Shown: one piece after another, positions 52,348-61,133 of the stretch
Layout: each line of letters begins with the position of its first letter
How positions within the stretch are numbered: position 1 is the first letter of the stretch
Assembly (NCBI GenBank): GCA_030148005.1
Contig: JASBUI010000019.1
Span: forward strand, 62,001 to 126,000
From: Paracoccaceae bacterium
GTDB taxonomy: Bacteria > Pseudomonadota > Alphaproteobacteria > Rhodobacterales > Rhodobacteraceae
DNA: 64,000 bases
Direction of reading: 5' to 3'
Translations under genes and position numbers: made by a program
The notes under the pieces: model-generated
What the model was told of the DNA's origin: nothing
Databases searched by the model: none
What the model saw: the letters and a program-made list of their open reading frames with translations, nothing else

Positions 52348-52364
52348 AGGCAAGATTTCGCCAA
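52348..52364 (-). promoter_or_regulatory. 17-base motif AGGCAAGATTTCGCCAA, copy 2
   Basis: Exact match to 19447-19463, 84 bases upstream of the lipoprotein gene at 52264 and 142 bases upstream of edd on the other side. A TCCGGGG block follows about 13 bases later, as in copy 1 but with an extra spacer. No known operator consensus is recognised. Confidence 0.5.
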
Positions 52365-52451
52365 TTTGTGTCCAATTCCGGGGTGAAACGGGTATGGAAA
52401 GATCCCCCTGCGACAATAAATTCGCATTGGATTGGACAATACCACTGGCGT

Positions 52452-52465
52452 TGTTAGCGCTAACA
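52452..52465. promoter_or_regulatory. Palindromic operator TGTTAGCGCTAACA upstream of edd
   Basis: A 14-base perfect palindrome, 41 bases before the edd start. Its central 12 bases are identical to the palindrome before zwf (1835-1846). It matches the type of site bound by LacI-family regulators of central carbon metabolism such as CceR. A good TTGGAC (52432-52437) lies just upstream, so binding would probably block the promoter. Confidence 0.78.
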
Positions 52466-52505
52466 GATTATGTGAAGCCAACCACTCAGACCAAGGATCG
52501 GACCC

Positions 52506-54311
52506 ATGACACTCGACAGCAAGCTTGTTGATATAACCGGGCGGATCACCCAGCGCAGCGCAGGCTCGCGCCGCCAGTATCTGGACCGAATGAACCGCGC
52601 CGCCGAAGACGGGCCGCGCCGGGCGCATCTGTCTTGCGGCAATCAGGCCCATGCCTATGCGGCAATGGGCGCGGACAAGGACGCTCTGACACAGGCGAAA
52701 AGCCCAAACATCGGGATCGTGACCGCCTATAACGACATGTTGTCGGCGCACCAGCCGTTCAAGGATTTCCCCGATCAGATAAAAGAGGCCGCGCGGGCCG
52801 CGGGCGGTACAGCGCAGGTCGCGGGCGGCGTACCGGCCATGTGCGACGGCGTCACCCAAGGCCAGCCGGGGATGGAGCTTTCGCTTTTCTCGCGCGATGT
52901 GATCGCGCTGGCGGCAGGCGTTGCGCTATCACACAACACTTTTGATGCATCGATCTATCTTGGGGTCTGCGACAAGATCGTTCCGGGCCTTGTGATCGCC
53001 GCGGCAACCTTCGGGCATATCCCGGCGGTGTTTCTTCCTGCCGGGCCGATGACTTCGGGCCTGCCCAATGACGCCAAATCCAAGGTCCGCCAGCAGTTCG
53101 CCAAGGGCGAGATCGGCCGCGACAAGCTTATGCAAGCCGAGATGGCAAGCTATCATGGCCCCGGCACCTGTACCTTCTATGGCACGGCAAACTCCAACCA
53201 GATGCTGATGGAATTCATGGGGCTGCACCTGCCGGGCACAAGTTTCGTAAATCCCAACACGCCGCTGCGCGATGCCTTGACGGCCGAGGGTACGCGCCGC
53301 GCGCTGGCGATCACCGCGCTTGGCAATGATTTCCGTCCCGCGGGAACCATTCTGGACGAAAAGGCTTTTGTGAACGGCATGGTCGGCCTGATGGCCACAG
53401 GCGGCTCTACCAACCTGATCCTGCACCTTCCGGCGATGGCGCGGGCGGCGGGCGTCATTCTTGAGCCTCAGGACTTTTCCGATCTGTCCGAGATCGTGCC
53501 CTTGATGGCAAAGGTTTATCCAAACGGGCTTGCCGATGTGAACCATTTCCATGCGGCGGGCGGTTTGGGCTATATGATTGGCGAGTTGCTGGATGCGGGG
53601 CTTTTGCATCCCGATACAAAGACAATCGCAGGTGACGGGCTGGCCCTTTACACGCAAGAGCCGAAGCTGACCGATGCCGGCCTGACTTGGGTCAAGGGTT
53701 CGGGCGAAACCTTGAACGACAAGATCCTGCGCCCGGCAAGCAATCCGTTCCAGGCCACTGGCGGTCTGAAAGAGTTGAACGGCACGCTGGGAACCGGCGT
53801 GATGAAAGTGTCGGCCGTCGCGCCAGAGCACCACATCGTTGAAGCGCCGGTTCGCGTCTTTGCCACGCAAGAGGCGGTCAAAGAGGCTTTTCGTGCGGGT
53901 GAGTTCAACTCTGACACCATCGTGGTCGTCCGCTTTCAGGGCCCCAAGGCAAACGGCATGCCCGAGCTTCATTCGCTGACGCCCATCCTTGCCGTTCTTC
54001 AGGACCGGGGGCTTAAGGTCGCTCTGGTCACAGACGGGCGGATGTCGGGGGCCTCGGGCAAGGTGCCTTCGGCCATTCACGTCTGCCCCGAGGCGGTGGA
54101 TGGCGGCGCAATCGCGCGATTGCGTGACGGCGACGTTCTGCGCCTTGATGCCGTGGCGGGCAAGTTGGATATCCTGACCGAAGGCGTGCTGGAGCGTGCG
54201 CCGGTCACTGCCGATCTTAGCGAAAACTGCTATGGTATCGGGCGTGAGATGTTCGATCTCTTCCGCCGCTCTGCCGGTGCGGCCACGACAGGTGCCTGTT
54301 CGATCAACTAG
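52506..54311 (+). CDS. edd: Phosphogluconate dehydratase
   Basis: Dehydrates 6-phosphogluconate to KDPG in the Entner-Doudoroff pathway. The 601 residues belong to the IlvD/Edd family with the cysteine ligands of the [4Fe-4S] cluster: C113 in [15 protein letters not shown]155 in [10 protein letters not shown] and C222 in [16 protein letters not shown]. The sequence from [12 protein letters not shown] to [16 protein letters not shown] is typical of Edd rather than IlvD. It heads edd-eda, with the GTTAGCGCTAAC operator upstream. Confidence 0.97.
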   Translation: MTLDSKLVDITGRITQRSAGSRRQYLDRMNRAAEDGPRRAHLSCGNQAHAYAAMGADKDALTQAKSPNIGIVTAYNDMLSAHQPFKDFPDQIKEAARAAGGTAQVAGGVPAMCDGVTQGQPGMELSLFSRDVIALAAGVALSHNTFDASIYLGVCDKIVPGLVIAAATFGHIPAVFLPAGPMTSGLPNDAKSKVRQQFAKGEIGRDKLMQAEMASYHGPGTCTFYGTANSNQMLMEFMGLHLPGTSFVNPNTPLRDALTAEGTRRALAITALGNDFRPAGTILDEKAFVNGMVGLMATGGSTNLILHLPAMARAAGVILEPQDFSDLSEIVPLMAKVYPNGLADVNHFHAAGGLGYMIGELLDAGLLHPDTKTIAGDGLALYTQEPKLTDAGLTWVKGSGETLNDKILRPASNPFQATGGLKELNGTLGTGVMKVSAVAPEHHIVEAPVRVFATQEAVKEAFRAGEFNSDTIVVVRFQGPKANGMPELHSLTPILAVLQDRGLKVALVTDGRMSGASGKVPSAIHVCPEAVDGGAIARLRDGDVLRLDAVAGKLDILTEGVLERAPVTADLSENCYGIGREMFDLFRRSAGAATTGACSIN

Positions 54312-54355
54312 CGGGCGCGATTGCCCTGAAGCCACAAGACAGAAAGAAAAGCGAC

Positions 54356-54997
54356 ATGACCCCGCAAAACGCCAGCAAGCTGACCGAAGACATTTGCCGT
54401 CTGGCCCCGGTTGTACCGGTCCTTGTGATCGATGATGCCTCAATTGCCGAACCCTTGGCGCGGGCGCTGGTGGCGGGCGGGTTGCCTGCGCTGGAAGTGA
54501 CCCTGCGCACCCCGGCAGCATTGGACGCAATCCGCGCCATGGCGGGCGTCGAAGGCGGCACCGTGGGCGCGGGCACATTGCTGACCCCCGAGGATGTAAA
54601 AGCGGCCAAGGCGGCAGGCGCCAGGTTTGGCGTGTCGCCGGGCGCGACGGACCGGCTTTTGCAGGCCTGCGAGGACGAAGAGCTTCCGCTTCTTCCGGGG
54701 GCTGCGACCGCAAGCGAAGCCATGCGTCTTTATGAACGCGGCTATAGCGTGCAAAAGTTCTTTCCGGCCGAAGCCGCGGGCGGGGCGGCGGCGCTGAAAG
54801 CTATCGGCGCGCCGATCCCGCAGGTCCGGTTCTGCCCCACAGGGGGCGTGACGCTTCAGAATGCGCCGGGGTATCTGTCGCTTGGCAACACGCTTTGCGT
54901 CGGCGGAAGCTGGGTCGCTCCGGCCGGGCTTATCGCGGCGCGCGACTGGGCTGGTATCGAAGCGCTTGCGCGCGAGGCGGCGGCGCTAAGCCGTTAG
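54356..54997 (+). CDS. eda: KDPG aldolase (2-keto-3-deoxy-6-phosphogluconate aldolase)
   Basis: Splits KDPG into pyruvate and glyceraldehyde 3-phosphate. The 213 residues form a TIM barrel with the catalytic Glu E47 in ALEVTLRTP (with R51), the GAGTLLTPEDV phosphate motif (71-81) and the Schiff-base K134 in SVQKFFPAEAAGG. The start follows AGAAAGAAAAGCGAC. It lies 44 bases after edd on the same strand, so it shares edd control. It is convergent with a small unknown gene. Confidence 0.96.
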   Translation: MTPQNASKLTEDICRLAPVVPVLVIDDASIAEPLARALVAGGLPALEVTLRTPAALDAIRAMAGVEGGTVGAGTLLTPEDVKAAKAAGARFGVSPGATDRLLQACEDEELPLLPGAATASEAMRLYERGYSVQKFFPAEAAGGAAALKAIGAPIPQVRFCPTGGVTLQNAPGYLSLGNTLCVGGSWVAPAGLIAARDWAGIEALAREAAALSR

Positions 54998-55000
54998 GGC

Positions 55001-55270
55001 TTAGCTCTCAACGCGGGCCTTGCGGCCACCGCGGCGTCCTTTGGATGCGGGCGCCTGAAGACCTTCGCGCAGAACGGCGGTCATCGGATGATCGGGGCTT
55101 TGCGACTGGTACTTGTCCAGAAGGACCGCGATCAACTCACGCACGTCATTGTCGCCGCGCAATGAGATCGCCCAGTCAAGAAAGATCGACCGGCACTCTT
55201 CGCTGGTGATCCCCTCAATCCGATAGCTTTCGCGGATAAGCCCCTTCCAGTCTGCCTCATCGACCGTCAT
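55001..55270 (-). CDS. Conserved hypothetical protein (89 aa), downstream of glnE
   Basis: An 89-residue protein. The N-terminal part (TVDEADWKGLIRESYRIEGI, EECRSIFLDWAISLRGDNDVRELIAVLLDKYQ) looks helical and acidic. The C-terminal end (PASKGRRGGRKARVES) is basic. ATG 55270 has AAGGGACGGTC upstream. A GTG at 55285 overlaps the glnE stop. It is read from the glnE transcript. I do not recognise a family. Confidence 0.75.
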   Translation of the reverse strand: MTVDEADWKGLIRESYRIEGITSEECRSIFLDWAISLRGDNDVRELIAVLLDKYQSQSPDHPMTAVLREGLQAPASKGRRGGRKARVES

Positions 55271-55281
55271 GACCGTCCCTT

Positions 55282-58074
55282 TCACCCTTTGTCGCGCATC
55301 AGCGCCTCATCTATGATCTTTGCGGCCTCATTTGCCCTGCCGTCAAGCAGTGCTGTCAGATCGGCAAGGTTTTCGCGCCCAAAGCTGCGAAGAAGAAAGG
55401 CCTGCCCCCCTGCCCCGATCTCTTCGGGCTTCAGTGGCCTGTCAGTCAACAGCTTGGCCGCGGCGTTTAACGTCCAAAGGTCAGCGAAGGCGGTTGAAAG
55501 GGCATCGCCTTCGTCGCCCGTCAGCCAGCCGATTGCCACGCCGGATTGCAACTGGCTTGCGACATCGCGGGCGCTGCTTCCTGACAAAAGCGCGGCCGTC
55601 TCGGCCACCAGTTCTATGTCCTGAAGCCGCCCAACGCCCAGTTTGGCGTCCCATTCGCCGTTTCCCGGCTTTTCCTGTGACAGACGCGCGCGCATGTCGC
55701 GCACATCGGTCAGAACCTTGGCCCGGTCGCGGGGGCCTTTTAGGAGCGTGCCGCGAAAAGCTTCGACATCTGTCGCCAGTGCCGATGCACCGGCCACGGC
55801 GCGCGCGCGCGTCAGTGCCAGATGCTCCCACGTCCAGGCTTGGGTCTGCTGGTAGGACGTGAAGGCCTCAAGCGATGTTGCAACCGGCCCCTGCCGCCCG
55901 GATGGACGAAGGCGCATATCGACCTCGTAAAGGCGCCCCTCGGCCATGGGCGCCGATAGCGCGGTGACAAGTGCCTGTGTCAGCCGGGCGTAGTAGGCGC
56001 GCGCGGCCAAGGGTCGGCGCCCTTCCGAAGCTTCGATACCGGCCGCATCGTAGATCACGATCAGGTCAAGATCGGAGTTGGCGTTCAGCTTGCCTGCCCC
56101 CAGTGAGCCCATCCCGAGAATTGTTGCCCCGCGTCCCGGAGGGGCCCCATGTTTGGCGGCAAAGTTTTCCTGAACTGCCGGAAACACCCCGCCCAGAACA
56201 GCCTCTGCAAGTTCGGCGTATTGCGCGCCGGCCTCGGCGGCATCAATGAGCCCGCGCAGATGATGAACGCCGATGCGAAAGTGCCATTCCTTGACCCATC
56301 GGCGGGCCGCATCCAGTTTTGCCTCATAATCGTCCTCGGCCGACAGAACCTCGGCCAACGCGGCGGTCAGGGCGTCGGTGCCCGGCCAATCGGAAAAGAA
56401 ATCGCCCGCGATCACCGCATCAAAGACACCTGCGTTGCGTGACAGATACCGAGCAAGCCCCGGCGCGGTCGCGGCGATATCCACGATCAGATCAACAAGC
56501 TGAGGGTTTGCTTCGAACAGCGCGAAAAGTTGGGCGCCGGCGGGAAGCCCCGCAAGAAAGCTGTCAAAGACGGCGATCGCCTGATCGGGGCGCGCGGCCT
56601 TTGAAAAACGGTGCATAAGATCCGCGCGCAGACGCCCAAAGCTTTCGACAGCGCGCGAGGATCGCAGCGCCGGATAGCTTCGCCAGCGCGCCGTTATTTC
56701 GCGGAACTGGTCATCGGCAACGGGTTTTCCCGCAGCTTTCGTCACTGGGCCAGAGGGGGCCAGAAAATCCTCGGTCAGGGCATGCACGCGCGTCAGACGC
56801 TCAAACATCTGGGATTTGAACGCGGCGGTGTCGCCCTCGCCCATAAAGCGCGCAAGGCGGTCGAACCCATCGCCTGCTGATGGCAAGACATGGGTCTGGG
56901 CGTCATTGATCATCTGAAGGCGATGCTCAATTTCGCGCAAGGCGCGGTAGTCGCCCGTCAGAACCTCGGCCGTATCGCGCGTGATGCGCCCACGTTCAGC
57001 CAAAGCCGCCAAGGCATCGCAGGTTCCGCGCTGGCGCAACTCATCATCGCGGCCGCCGTAGATCAGTTGCCCGGTCTGGGCGAAGAACTCGATCTCGCGA
57101 ATGCCGCCGCGGCCAAGTTTGACGTTGTGCCCCGGCAGCGTGATCGGACCGGCAAGCCCCTTATGGTCGCGAATGCGCCGCGCCATGTCATGCGCGTCCT
57201 GAATGGCCGCGAAATCAAGATGGCGACGCCAGACGAAAGGCGTCAGCCGGTGCAGATAGGCCTCGCCCGCCTTGATATCGCCTGCCGCCGCGCGCGCCTT
57301 GATGTGCGCCGCGCGCTCCCATGTGCGGCCAAGGCTTTCGTAATAGCGCTCTGCGGCGGCCATCGCCATGCAGACGGGCGTGACACCGGGATCGGGGCGC
57401 AGACGCAGATCAGTGCGAAAGACATAACCCTCGCCGGTCAGATCCGACAGCATCGCGGTCATCAGGCGCGTGACGCGCACAAAGGCCGCGCGCGCATTGC
57501 CCCAATCGTCCGGGACAAACCGGGTTTCGTCAAAAAGGCAGATCAGATCGATATCCGAAGAATAGTTCAGCTCGCCCGCGCCCATCTTGCCCATGGCCAG
57601 AACGACCATCCCTGCGGTGTCGCCCGAAGGCTCCAGCACCGGGGGAAGCTTGCCGCGCGCGATCTGGGCGCCGACGAGCGATCTTAGCGCTGCGCCGACG
57701 GCGAGATCGGCAAACCGGGTCAGCGCGCCGGTTACTTCTTCAAGCGGCCAGATGCCGCCCAGATCGGCCAGCGCGACCAAAAGCGCGGTTCTTCGCTTGG
57801 CCCGGCGCAGCGCGACAGGCAGCTGGCCCGGCTCGGCATCGCCAATTTCGGCCCAGGCTGCATCAAGCGCTTGGCGCGGCGGCATCGTCAGGGCATCGGA
57901 AAGCCAGCCCGCTTCGCGCTGGATAAGACCGGCAAGATAGGGGCTACAGCCCGCCGCACCGACCAGCAAGTCGCGCAGGCCGCCCTGTACATCGGGAAAA
58001 CCACTGATTGCCGAGCCGCCAATCTCGCCGTCAAAAGCAAGCGGCACACGGGTGATATCGTTTTGAAAACTCAT
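55282..58074 (-). CDS. glnE: Bifunctional glutamine-synthetase adenylyltransferase/deadenylyltransferase
   Basis: Adenylylates and deadenylylates glutamine synthetase in response to PII/uridylylation state and glutamine. The 930 residues contain two nucleotidyltransferase domains. The first has KMGAGELNYSSDIDLICLFD (about 168-190), and the second has MGSLGAGKLNANSDLDLIVIYD (about 650-675). The Asp pair of each active site is intact. The helical middle and end match GlnE. It is divergent from the YbaK-domain gene and followed by a small unknown gene. Confidence 0.95.
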   Translation of the reverse strand: MSFQNDITRVPLAFDGEIGGSAISGFPDVQGGLRDLLVGAAGCSPYLAGLIQREAGWLSDALTMPPRQALDAAWAEIGDAEPGQLPVALRRAKRRTALLVALADLGGIWPLEEVTGALTRFADLAVGAALRSLVGAQIARGKLPPVLEPSGDTAGMVVLAMGKMGAGELNYSSDIDLICLFDETRFVPDDWGNARAAFVRVTRLMTAMLSDLTGEGYVFRTDLRLRPDPGVTPVCMAMAAAERYYESLGRTWERAAHIKARAAAGDIKAGEAYLHRLTPFVWRRHLDFAAIQDAHDMARRIRDHKGLAGPITLPGHNVKLGRGGIREIEFFAQTGQLIYGGRDDELRQRGTCDALAALAERGRITRDTAEVLTGDYRALREIEHRLQMINDAQTHVLPSAGDGFDRLARFMGEGDTAAFKSQMFERLTRVHALTEDFLAPSGPVTKAAGKPVADDQFREITARWRSYPALRSSRAVESFGRLRADLMHRFSKAARPDQAIAVFDSFLAGLPAGAQLFALFEANPQLVDLIVDIAATAPGLARYLSRNAGVFDAVIAGDFFSDWPGTDALTAALAEVLSAEDDYEAKLDAARRWVKEWHFRIGVHHLRGLIDAAEAGAQYAELAEAVLGGVFPAVQENFAAKHGAPPGRGATILGMGSLGAGKLNANSDLDLIVIYDAAGIEASEGRRPLAARAYYARLTQALVTALSAPMAEGRLYEVDMRLRPSGRQGPVATSLEAFTSYQQTQAWTWEHLALTRARAVAGASALATDVEAFRGTLLKGPRDRAKVLTDVRDMRARLSQEKPGNGEWDAKLGVGRLQDIELVAETAALLSGSSARDVASQLQSGVAIGWLTGDEGDALSTAFADLWTLNAAAKLLTDRPLKPEEIGAGGQAFLLRSFGRENLADLTALLDGRANEAAKIIDEALMRDKG

Positions 58075-58148
58075 GGCTTACCATGTCACAGCGGGCGGGC
58101 GGGTCAACGCCTGTTGCTTTGCGCGGCCGGGGCGAATATTTCCAATCC

Positions 58149-58634
58149 ATGAGCAAAAGCATGAAGCGCGTCATCGCGGCCCTGAAAGCGGCCGGCCTGC
58201 AAGAGCAAGTGATCGAGTTGGAACAAGCGCGCACCGCGGCCGAGGCCGCGGCAGGCGCGGGATGCCATCTGGACCAGATTGCCAAGTCGATCATCTTTCG
58301 GGGTCTGACCAGCGACCGCGCCCTTCTTTTCCTGACCGCGGGCGGCAACCGTGTGTGCGCGCTCAAAGCCGCCGCTTTGGCCGGCGAGCCCTTGGGCAAG
58401 GCAGATGCCGCATTCATTCGGCAGACAACGGGTTTTGCCATCGGCGGCGTCGCCCCCATCGGGCAGATCGCCCCGGTCGACACATGGATTGACCCAAGGC
58501 TGACGCAGTTCAAAACTCTCTTCGCTGCAGCAGGCACGCCGCGCCATGTCTTTGCGATATCGCCGGACGATCTGATCACTGTCAGCGAGGCGATCCTGGC
58601 CGAGTTCACCGAAGGCAACGACAGTCCGGCCTGA
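58149..58634 (+). CDS. YbaK/EbsC domain aminoacyl-tRNA deacylase
   Basis: A 161-residue protein of the YbaK/ProRS-associated domain family, which clears mischarged aminoacyl-tRNAs in trans. Conserved are GCHLDQIAKSIIFRG (K at about 46), LFLTAGGNRVC, and the C-terminal GFAIGGVAPIGQIAPVDTWIDPRL with the GVxPxG motif. The exact tRNA is not known. ATG 58149 is chosen, and the ORF extending to 58083 has no better start. It is divergent from glnE. Confidence 0.88.
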   Translation: MSKSMKRVIAALKAAGLQEQVIELEQARTAAEAAAGAGCHLDQIAKSIIFRGLTSDRALLFLTAGGNRVCALKAAALAGEPLGKADAAFIRQTTGFAIGGVAPIGQIAPVDTWIDPRLTQFKTLFAAAGTPRHVFAISPDDLITVSEAILAEFTEGNDSPA

Positions 58635-58660
58635 TTTAAGTTCCTGAAAATTCACCGCTA

Positions 58661-58679
58661 ATGTAAAAAGTTTTTACAT
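58661..58679. promoter_or_regulatory. 19-base palindrome ATGTAAAAAGTTTTTACAT
   Basis: A perfect inverted repeat (9-base arms around one G) in the 130-base gap between the YbaK gene and DUF2852. TGT and ACA ends 17 bases apart recall the TGT-N11/12-ACA shape of many regulator sites, but the spacer is 11 rather than the 12 of PpsR/CrtJ. It is A+T-rich in a G+C-rich genome. It could also be a weak terminator hairpin for the YbaK gene, but it lacks a G/C stem. No regulator is assigned. Confidence 0.5.
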
Positions 58680-58716
58680 ACCCTTGCACAGGCGCTTTTG
58701 ACCCCCCACCTGAGTT

Positions 58717-58737
58717 AATGTGAACACCATTCACATT
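58717..58737. promoter_or_regulatory. 21-base palindrome AATGTGAA-N5-TTCACATT before DUF2852
   Basis: Eight-base perfect arms AATGTGAA (58717-58724) and TTCACATT (58730-58737) with spacer CACCA, 28 bases before the DUF2852 start. Its size and symmetry suit a dimeric regulator (TetR, GntR or LuxR type), and the place, around the expected promoter, suits repression or activation. It differs from the palindrome at 58661-58679, so two regulators may act. Confidence 0.6.
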
Positions 58738-58764
58738 GTTAGAAACCTTTAGTTGGAGACCCAA

Positions 58765-59172
58765 ATGAGCACCATCGCAACATGGCCTACCCAAGCCGAG
58801 AACTGGCTTGATCAGCGAGGCAAGAGCGCGTGGGTAATTGCCATGGTTCTTGGATTCATCTTCTTCTGGCCGGTCGGCCTTGCGCTACTGGCATATATGA
58901 TCTGGAGCAAACGCATGTTCAATGGCAGCTGCGGTAAGCAGACCCTTTTCCGTAAACATTCGTTCCAGTCCAGCGGCAACTCGGCCTTTGACGCCTATAA
59001 GGCCGATACGCTGCGCCGTCTCGAAGATGAGCAGACAAGCTTTGAAGCGTTCCTGCAACGGCTTCGCCATGCCAAGGACAAATCCGAGTTCGACCAGTTC
59101 ATGGATGAACGCGCATCTTCGACCGCCCAATCGGACGAAGATCAGGATGATGACGCCAAAGGGCGTGCATGA
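58765..59172 (+). CDS. DUF2852 family protein
   Basis: A 135-residue protein of the DUF2852 family. One membrane segment (about 24-47, VIAMVLGFIFFWPVGLALLAYMIW) is followed by KRMFNGSC and a helical, coiled-coil-like soluble part (about 75-120, AYKADTLRRLEDEQTSFEAFLQRLRHAKDKSEFDQFMDER). The C-terminal tail is acidic. ATG 58765 follows GGAGACCCAA. The gene has its own regulated promoter region and a strong terminator directly after, so it is a single-gene transcript. The role is unknown, and the family is common in Alphaproteobacteria. Confidence 0.92.
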   Translation: MSTIATWPTQAENWLDQRGKSAWVIAMVLGFIFFWPVGLALLAYMIWSKRMFNGSCGKQTLFRKHSFQSSGNSAFDAYKADTLRRLEDEQTSFEAFLQRLRHAKDKSEFDQFMDERASSTAQSDEDQDDDAKGRA

Positions 59173-59180
59173 TACAATAA

Positions 59181-59211
59181 GGCAGCCCCCGTATTTCGGG
59201 GGCGCCTTTTT
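59181..59211 (+). terminator. Strong intrinsic terminator after DUF2852
   Basis: Stem GCCCCCG (59185-59191) / CGGGGGC (59197-59203) with loop TATTT, reinforced by GGC/GCC further out, followed by CTTTTTC. It lies 12 bases after the DUF2852 stop. Confidence 0.92.
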
Positions 59212-59240
59212 CGCTTCATTGATGGCAGAAGATAGTGAAG

Positions 59241-59696
59241 ATGGACCAGACCAACATTTACAATGCGCTTCCGGACCCCGCGTTTCAGTCCGAGTTTTAC
59301 CGCGATATTCCGACCAAACGGCTGGTGGCATGGATCGCGGATGTGATCGTGATTTTCCTCATAACCGTCCTGCTCGTTCCGCTGACGGCCTTTACGGCGA
59401 TCTTTTACTTTCCCTTCCTCTTCGCCGCCGTCAGTTTCGTATACCGCGTGGCCACCATCGCTTCGGGTTCTGCGACCTGGGGCATGCGCTTTGTCGCCAT
59501 CGAACTTCGCAGCCGTGAAGGGGCAAGGTTTGATCTGTCCCTGGCGCTGCTTCACACCATCGGTTACGCGATCTCGGTCTCGATGGTTTTCGTGCAGATC
59601 ATTTCAGTTATCCTGATGCTGACCTCGGCCCGCAAACAGGGGCTGACGGACATGATCATGGGCAGTGTTGTCATTAACCGCGCCGCGCAAAGCTAA
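59241..59696 (+). CDS. RDD family membrane protein
   Basis: A 151-residue RDD-domain membrane protein. The N-terminal FYRDIPTKRLVAWIADVIVIFLI holds the family's conserved R and D residues of the first helix, SATWGMRFVAIELRSREG is the central loop, and HTIGYAISVSMVFVQIISVILMLTSARKQGLTDMIMGSVVI forms the last helices. RDD proteins are a diverse group with few assigned roles, such as Na+/Li+ antiport. ATG 59241 is chosen, and GTG 59235 two codons earlier is possible. It is followed 123 bases later by bpt. Confidence 0.87.
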   Translation: MDQTNIYNALPDPAFQSEFYRDIPTKRLVAWIADVIVIFLITVLLVPLTAFTAIFYFPFLFAAVSFVYRVATIASGSATWGMRFVAIELRSREGARFDLSLALLHTIGYAISVSMVFVQIISVILMLTSARKQGLTDMIMGSVVINRAAQS

Positions 59697-59742
59697 CCCC
59701 GCGAAATCAATGCGCCTAAGGGGTAGTACGCTGCGGTAACCC

Positions 59743-59766
59743 TCGCCAATATCAGGGGGTTGGCGA
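59743..59766. repeat. Inverted repeat TCGCCAA / TTGGCGA before bpt
   Basis: Seven-base arms (59743-59749 / 59760-59766) with a 10-base spacer, in the 123-base gap before bpt. It could be an operator or a leader hairpin. It is followed by a direct repeat of ACGCCACG (59799 onward) just before the start. Confidence 0.35.
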
Positions 59767-59819
59767 TAAGGGATCGGCTTGCTAACCTCTGCAGGTAAAC
59801 GCCACGGGACGCCACGAAG

Positions 59820-60656
59820 ATGCGCCATACCCTTCCACTTGCGCCGCAGTTCTATGTAACCGCGCCCCAACCCTGCCCCTATCTTGACGGGCGGATGGAA
59901 CGTAAGCTGTTTACGGCCCTTCAGGGAGAGCATTCCGAGACGCTGAACGACGCGCTGTCCAAGCAGGGTTTTCGCCGCTCGCAGAACGTCCTTTACCGGC
60001 CCTCATGCGCCGATTGCGCCGCCTGCCTGTCAGCGCGCATCCGGGTTGCCGATTTCAAACCTTCCAAAAGCCAGCGCCGAACGCTGCGCAAGAACCAGGA
60101 CCTGCGCCGCGAGGCGACATCGCCTTGGGCGACAGAGGACCAGTTCGCATTGTTCCGCCGCTACCTCGACAGCCGCCACGCGGACGGCGGAATGGCCGAT
60201 ATGGACATATTCGAGTTTGCCGCGATGGTCGAAGAGACACCGGTCAAAAGCCGGGTCGTCGAATACTCGCGCCCTGCAGGCCCGGATGGATCGGGGTCTG
60301 AACTTAGCGCCGTCTGCCTGACGGATGTCCTCGATGATGGCTTGTCGATGGTCTATTCCTTCTATGATCCGGGCCAGACCAGCCAAAGCCTTGGCACCTA
60401 CATCATTCTTGATCACATCCGGATCGCGCAAGAGGCCGGCCTGCCCTTTGTCTATCTTGGCTACTGGGTGCCCGGCAGCCCCAAGATGGGATATAAGGCG
60501 GGCTTTTCTGCTCTTGAGGTTTATTCCGGCGGAAGCTGGAGATCGATCGGCGATCCCAAAAGCTTTGCTGCCGAAACGCACCCGCTTTCGGTCGATCCCA
60601 TTGCCGAACAGGTCGCGCGGATCAACCTGCCAGACACGCTTCCAACGCGCAGATGA
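59820..60656 (+). CDS. bpt: Aspartate/glutamate leucyltransferase (Bpt, N-end rule)
   Basis: Transfers leucine from Leu-tRNA to N-terminal Asp or Glu of proteins, marking them for ClpSAP degradation. The 278 residues have the ATE/Bpt fold. The N-terminal cysteine-rich region contains [16 protein letters not shown] and the pair [12 protein letters not shown] (Cys 62-68), followed by [17 protein letters not shown]. The C-terminal [27 protein letters not shown] is typical. The choice of Bpt (Leu) over Ate (Arg) follows the bacterial family. It has a four-base overlap with the VOC gene. Confidence 0.92.
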   Translation: MRHTLPLAPQFYVTAPQPCPYLDGRMERKLFTALQGEHSETLNDALSKQGFRRSQNVLYRPSCADCAACLSARIRVADFKPSKSQRRTLRKNQDLRREATSPWATEDQFALFRRYLDSRHADGGMADMDIFEFAAMVEETPVKSRVVEYSRPAGPDGSGSELSAVCLTDVLDDGLSMVYSFYDPGQTSQSLGTYIILDHIRIAQEAGLPFVYLGYWVPGSPKMGYKAGFSALEVYSGGSWRSIGDPKSFAAETHPLSVDPIAEQVARINLPDTLPTRR

Positions 60657-61048
60657 CGCAAAAGATCATGGCAGTGACGGTCGTTGTCCCGGACTACGAC
60701 GCTGGCATAGATTTCTACGTTCGCAAACTTGGCTTCGACCTTGTGCAGGACGCTGCGCTTGGGCCAGGCAAGCGCTGGGTTCTGGTGGCGCCGCCCGGTG
60801 CGGCCACCCGGCTGTTGCTGGCCAAGGCTTCGGGCGAAAGACAGCAAGCGGCCATTGGCAACCAGACCGGCGGGCGCGTGGGGTTTTTTCTGCAAACAGA
60901 TGACTTTGCGGGCGATTACGCCGCGATGCGCGCCAAGGGCGTCACCTTTCAAGAAGAGCCGCGCCATGAAGCCTATGGCACTGTCGCGGTCTTCGAAGAT
61001 CCCTTTGGCAACACGTGGGATCTGATCGAAATGCAGGGATCTTCATAG
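60653..61048 (+). CDS. VOC family glyoxalase/bleomycin-resistance-like protein
   Basis: A 131-residue protein of the vicinal-oxygen-chelate fold with two paired babab units. [21 protein letters not shown] starts the first, and [22 protein letters not shown] with [14 protein letters not shown] ends the second, with an E in the metal-ligand place. The substrate is unknown. It overlaps bpt by 4 bases (ATGA) and is followed by a bidirectional terminator. Confidence 0.88.
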   Translation: MTQKIMAVTVVVPDYDAGIDFYVRKLGFDLVQDAALGPGKRWVLVAPPGAATRLLLAKASGERQQAAIGNQTGGRVGFFLQTDDFAGDYAAMRAKGVTFQEEPRHEAYGTVAVFEDPFGNTWDLIEMQGSS

Positions 61049-61083
61049 CGCCGGCCAGTTTGCGCCAAATCGCTCAAAAGCGT

Positions 61084-61104
61084 GCGGGGGCCTTTGGCCC
61101 CCGC
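61084..61104. terminator. Bidirectional terminator between VOC and TRAP genes
   Basis: Perfect stem GCGGGGGCC (61084-61092) / GGCCCCCGC (61096-61104) with loop TTT. Plus-strand readthrough from the VOC gene runs into it, and minus-strand transcripts of the TRAP operon also end here (tail CACGCTTTTGAG on that strand). Confidence 0.88.
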
Positions 61105-61133
61105 TCAATTTGATCAAAGCTGCCGCGCCCCGC

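Noticed and set aside
52929-54713. 594-residue minus-strand ORF opposite edd/eda
   Set aside because: It lies fully across two well-recognised genes in shadow frame. Its composition is unlike a real protein.
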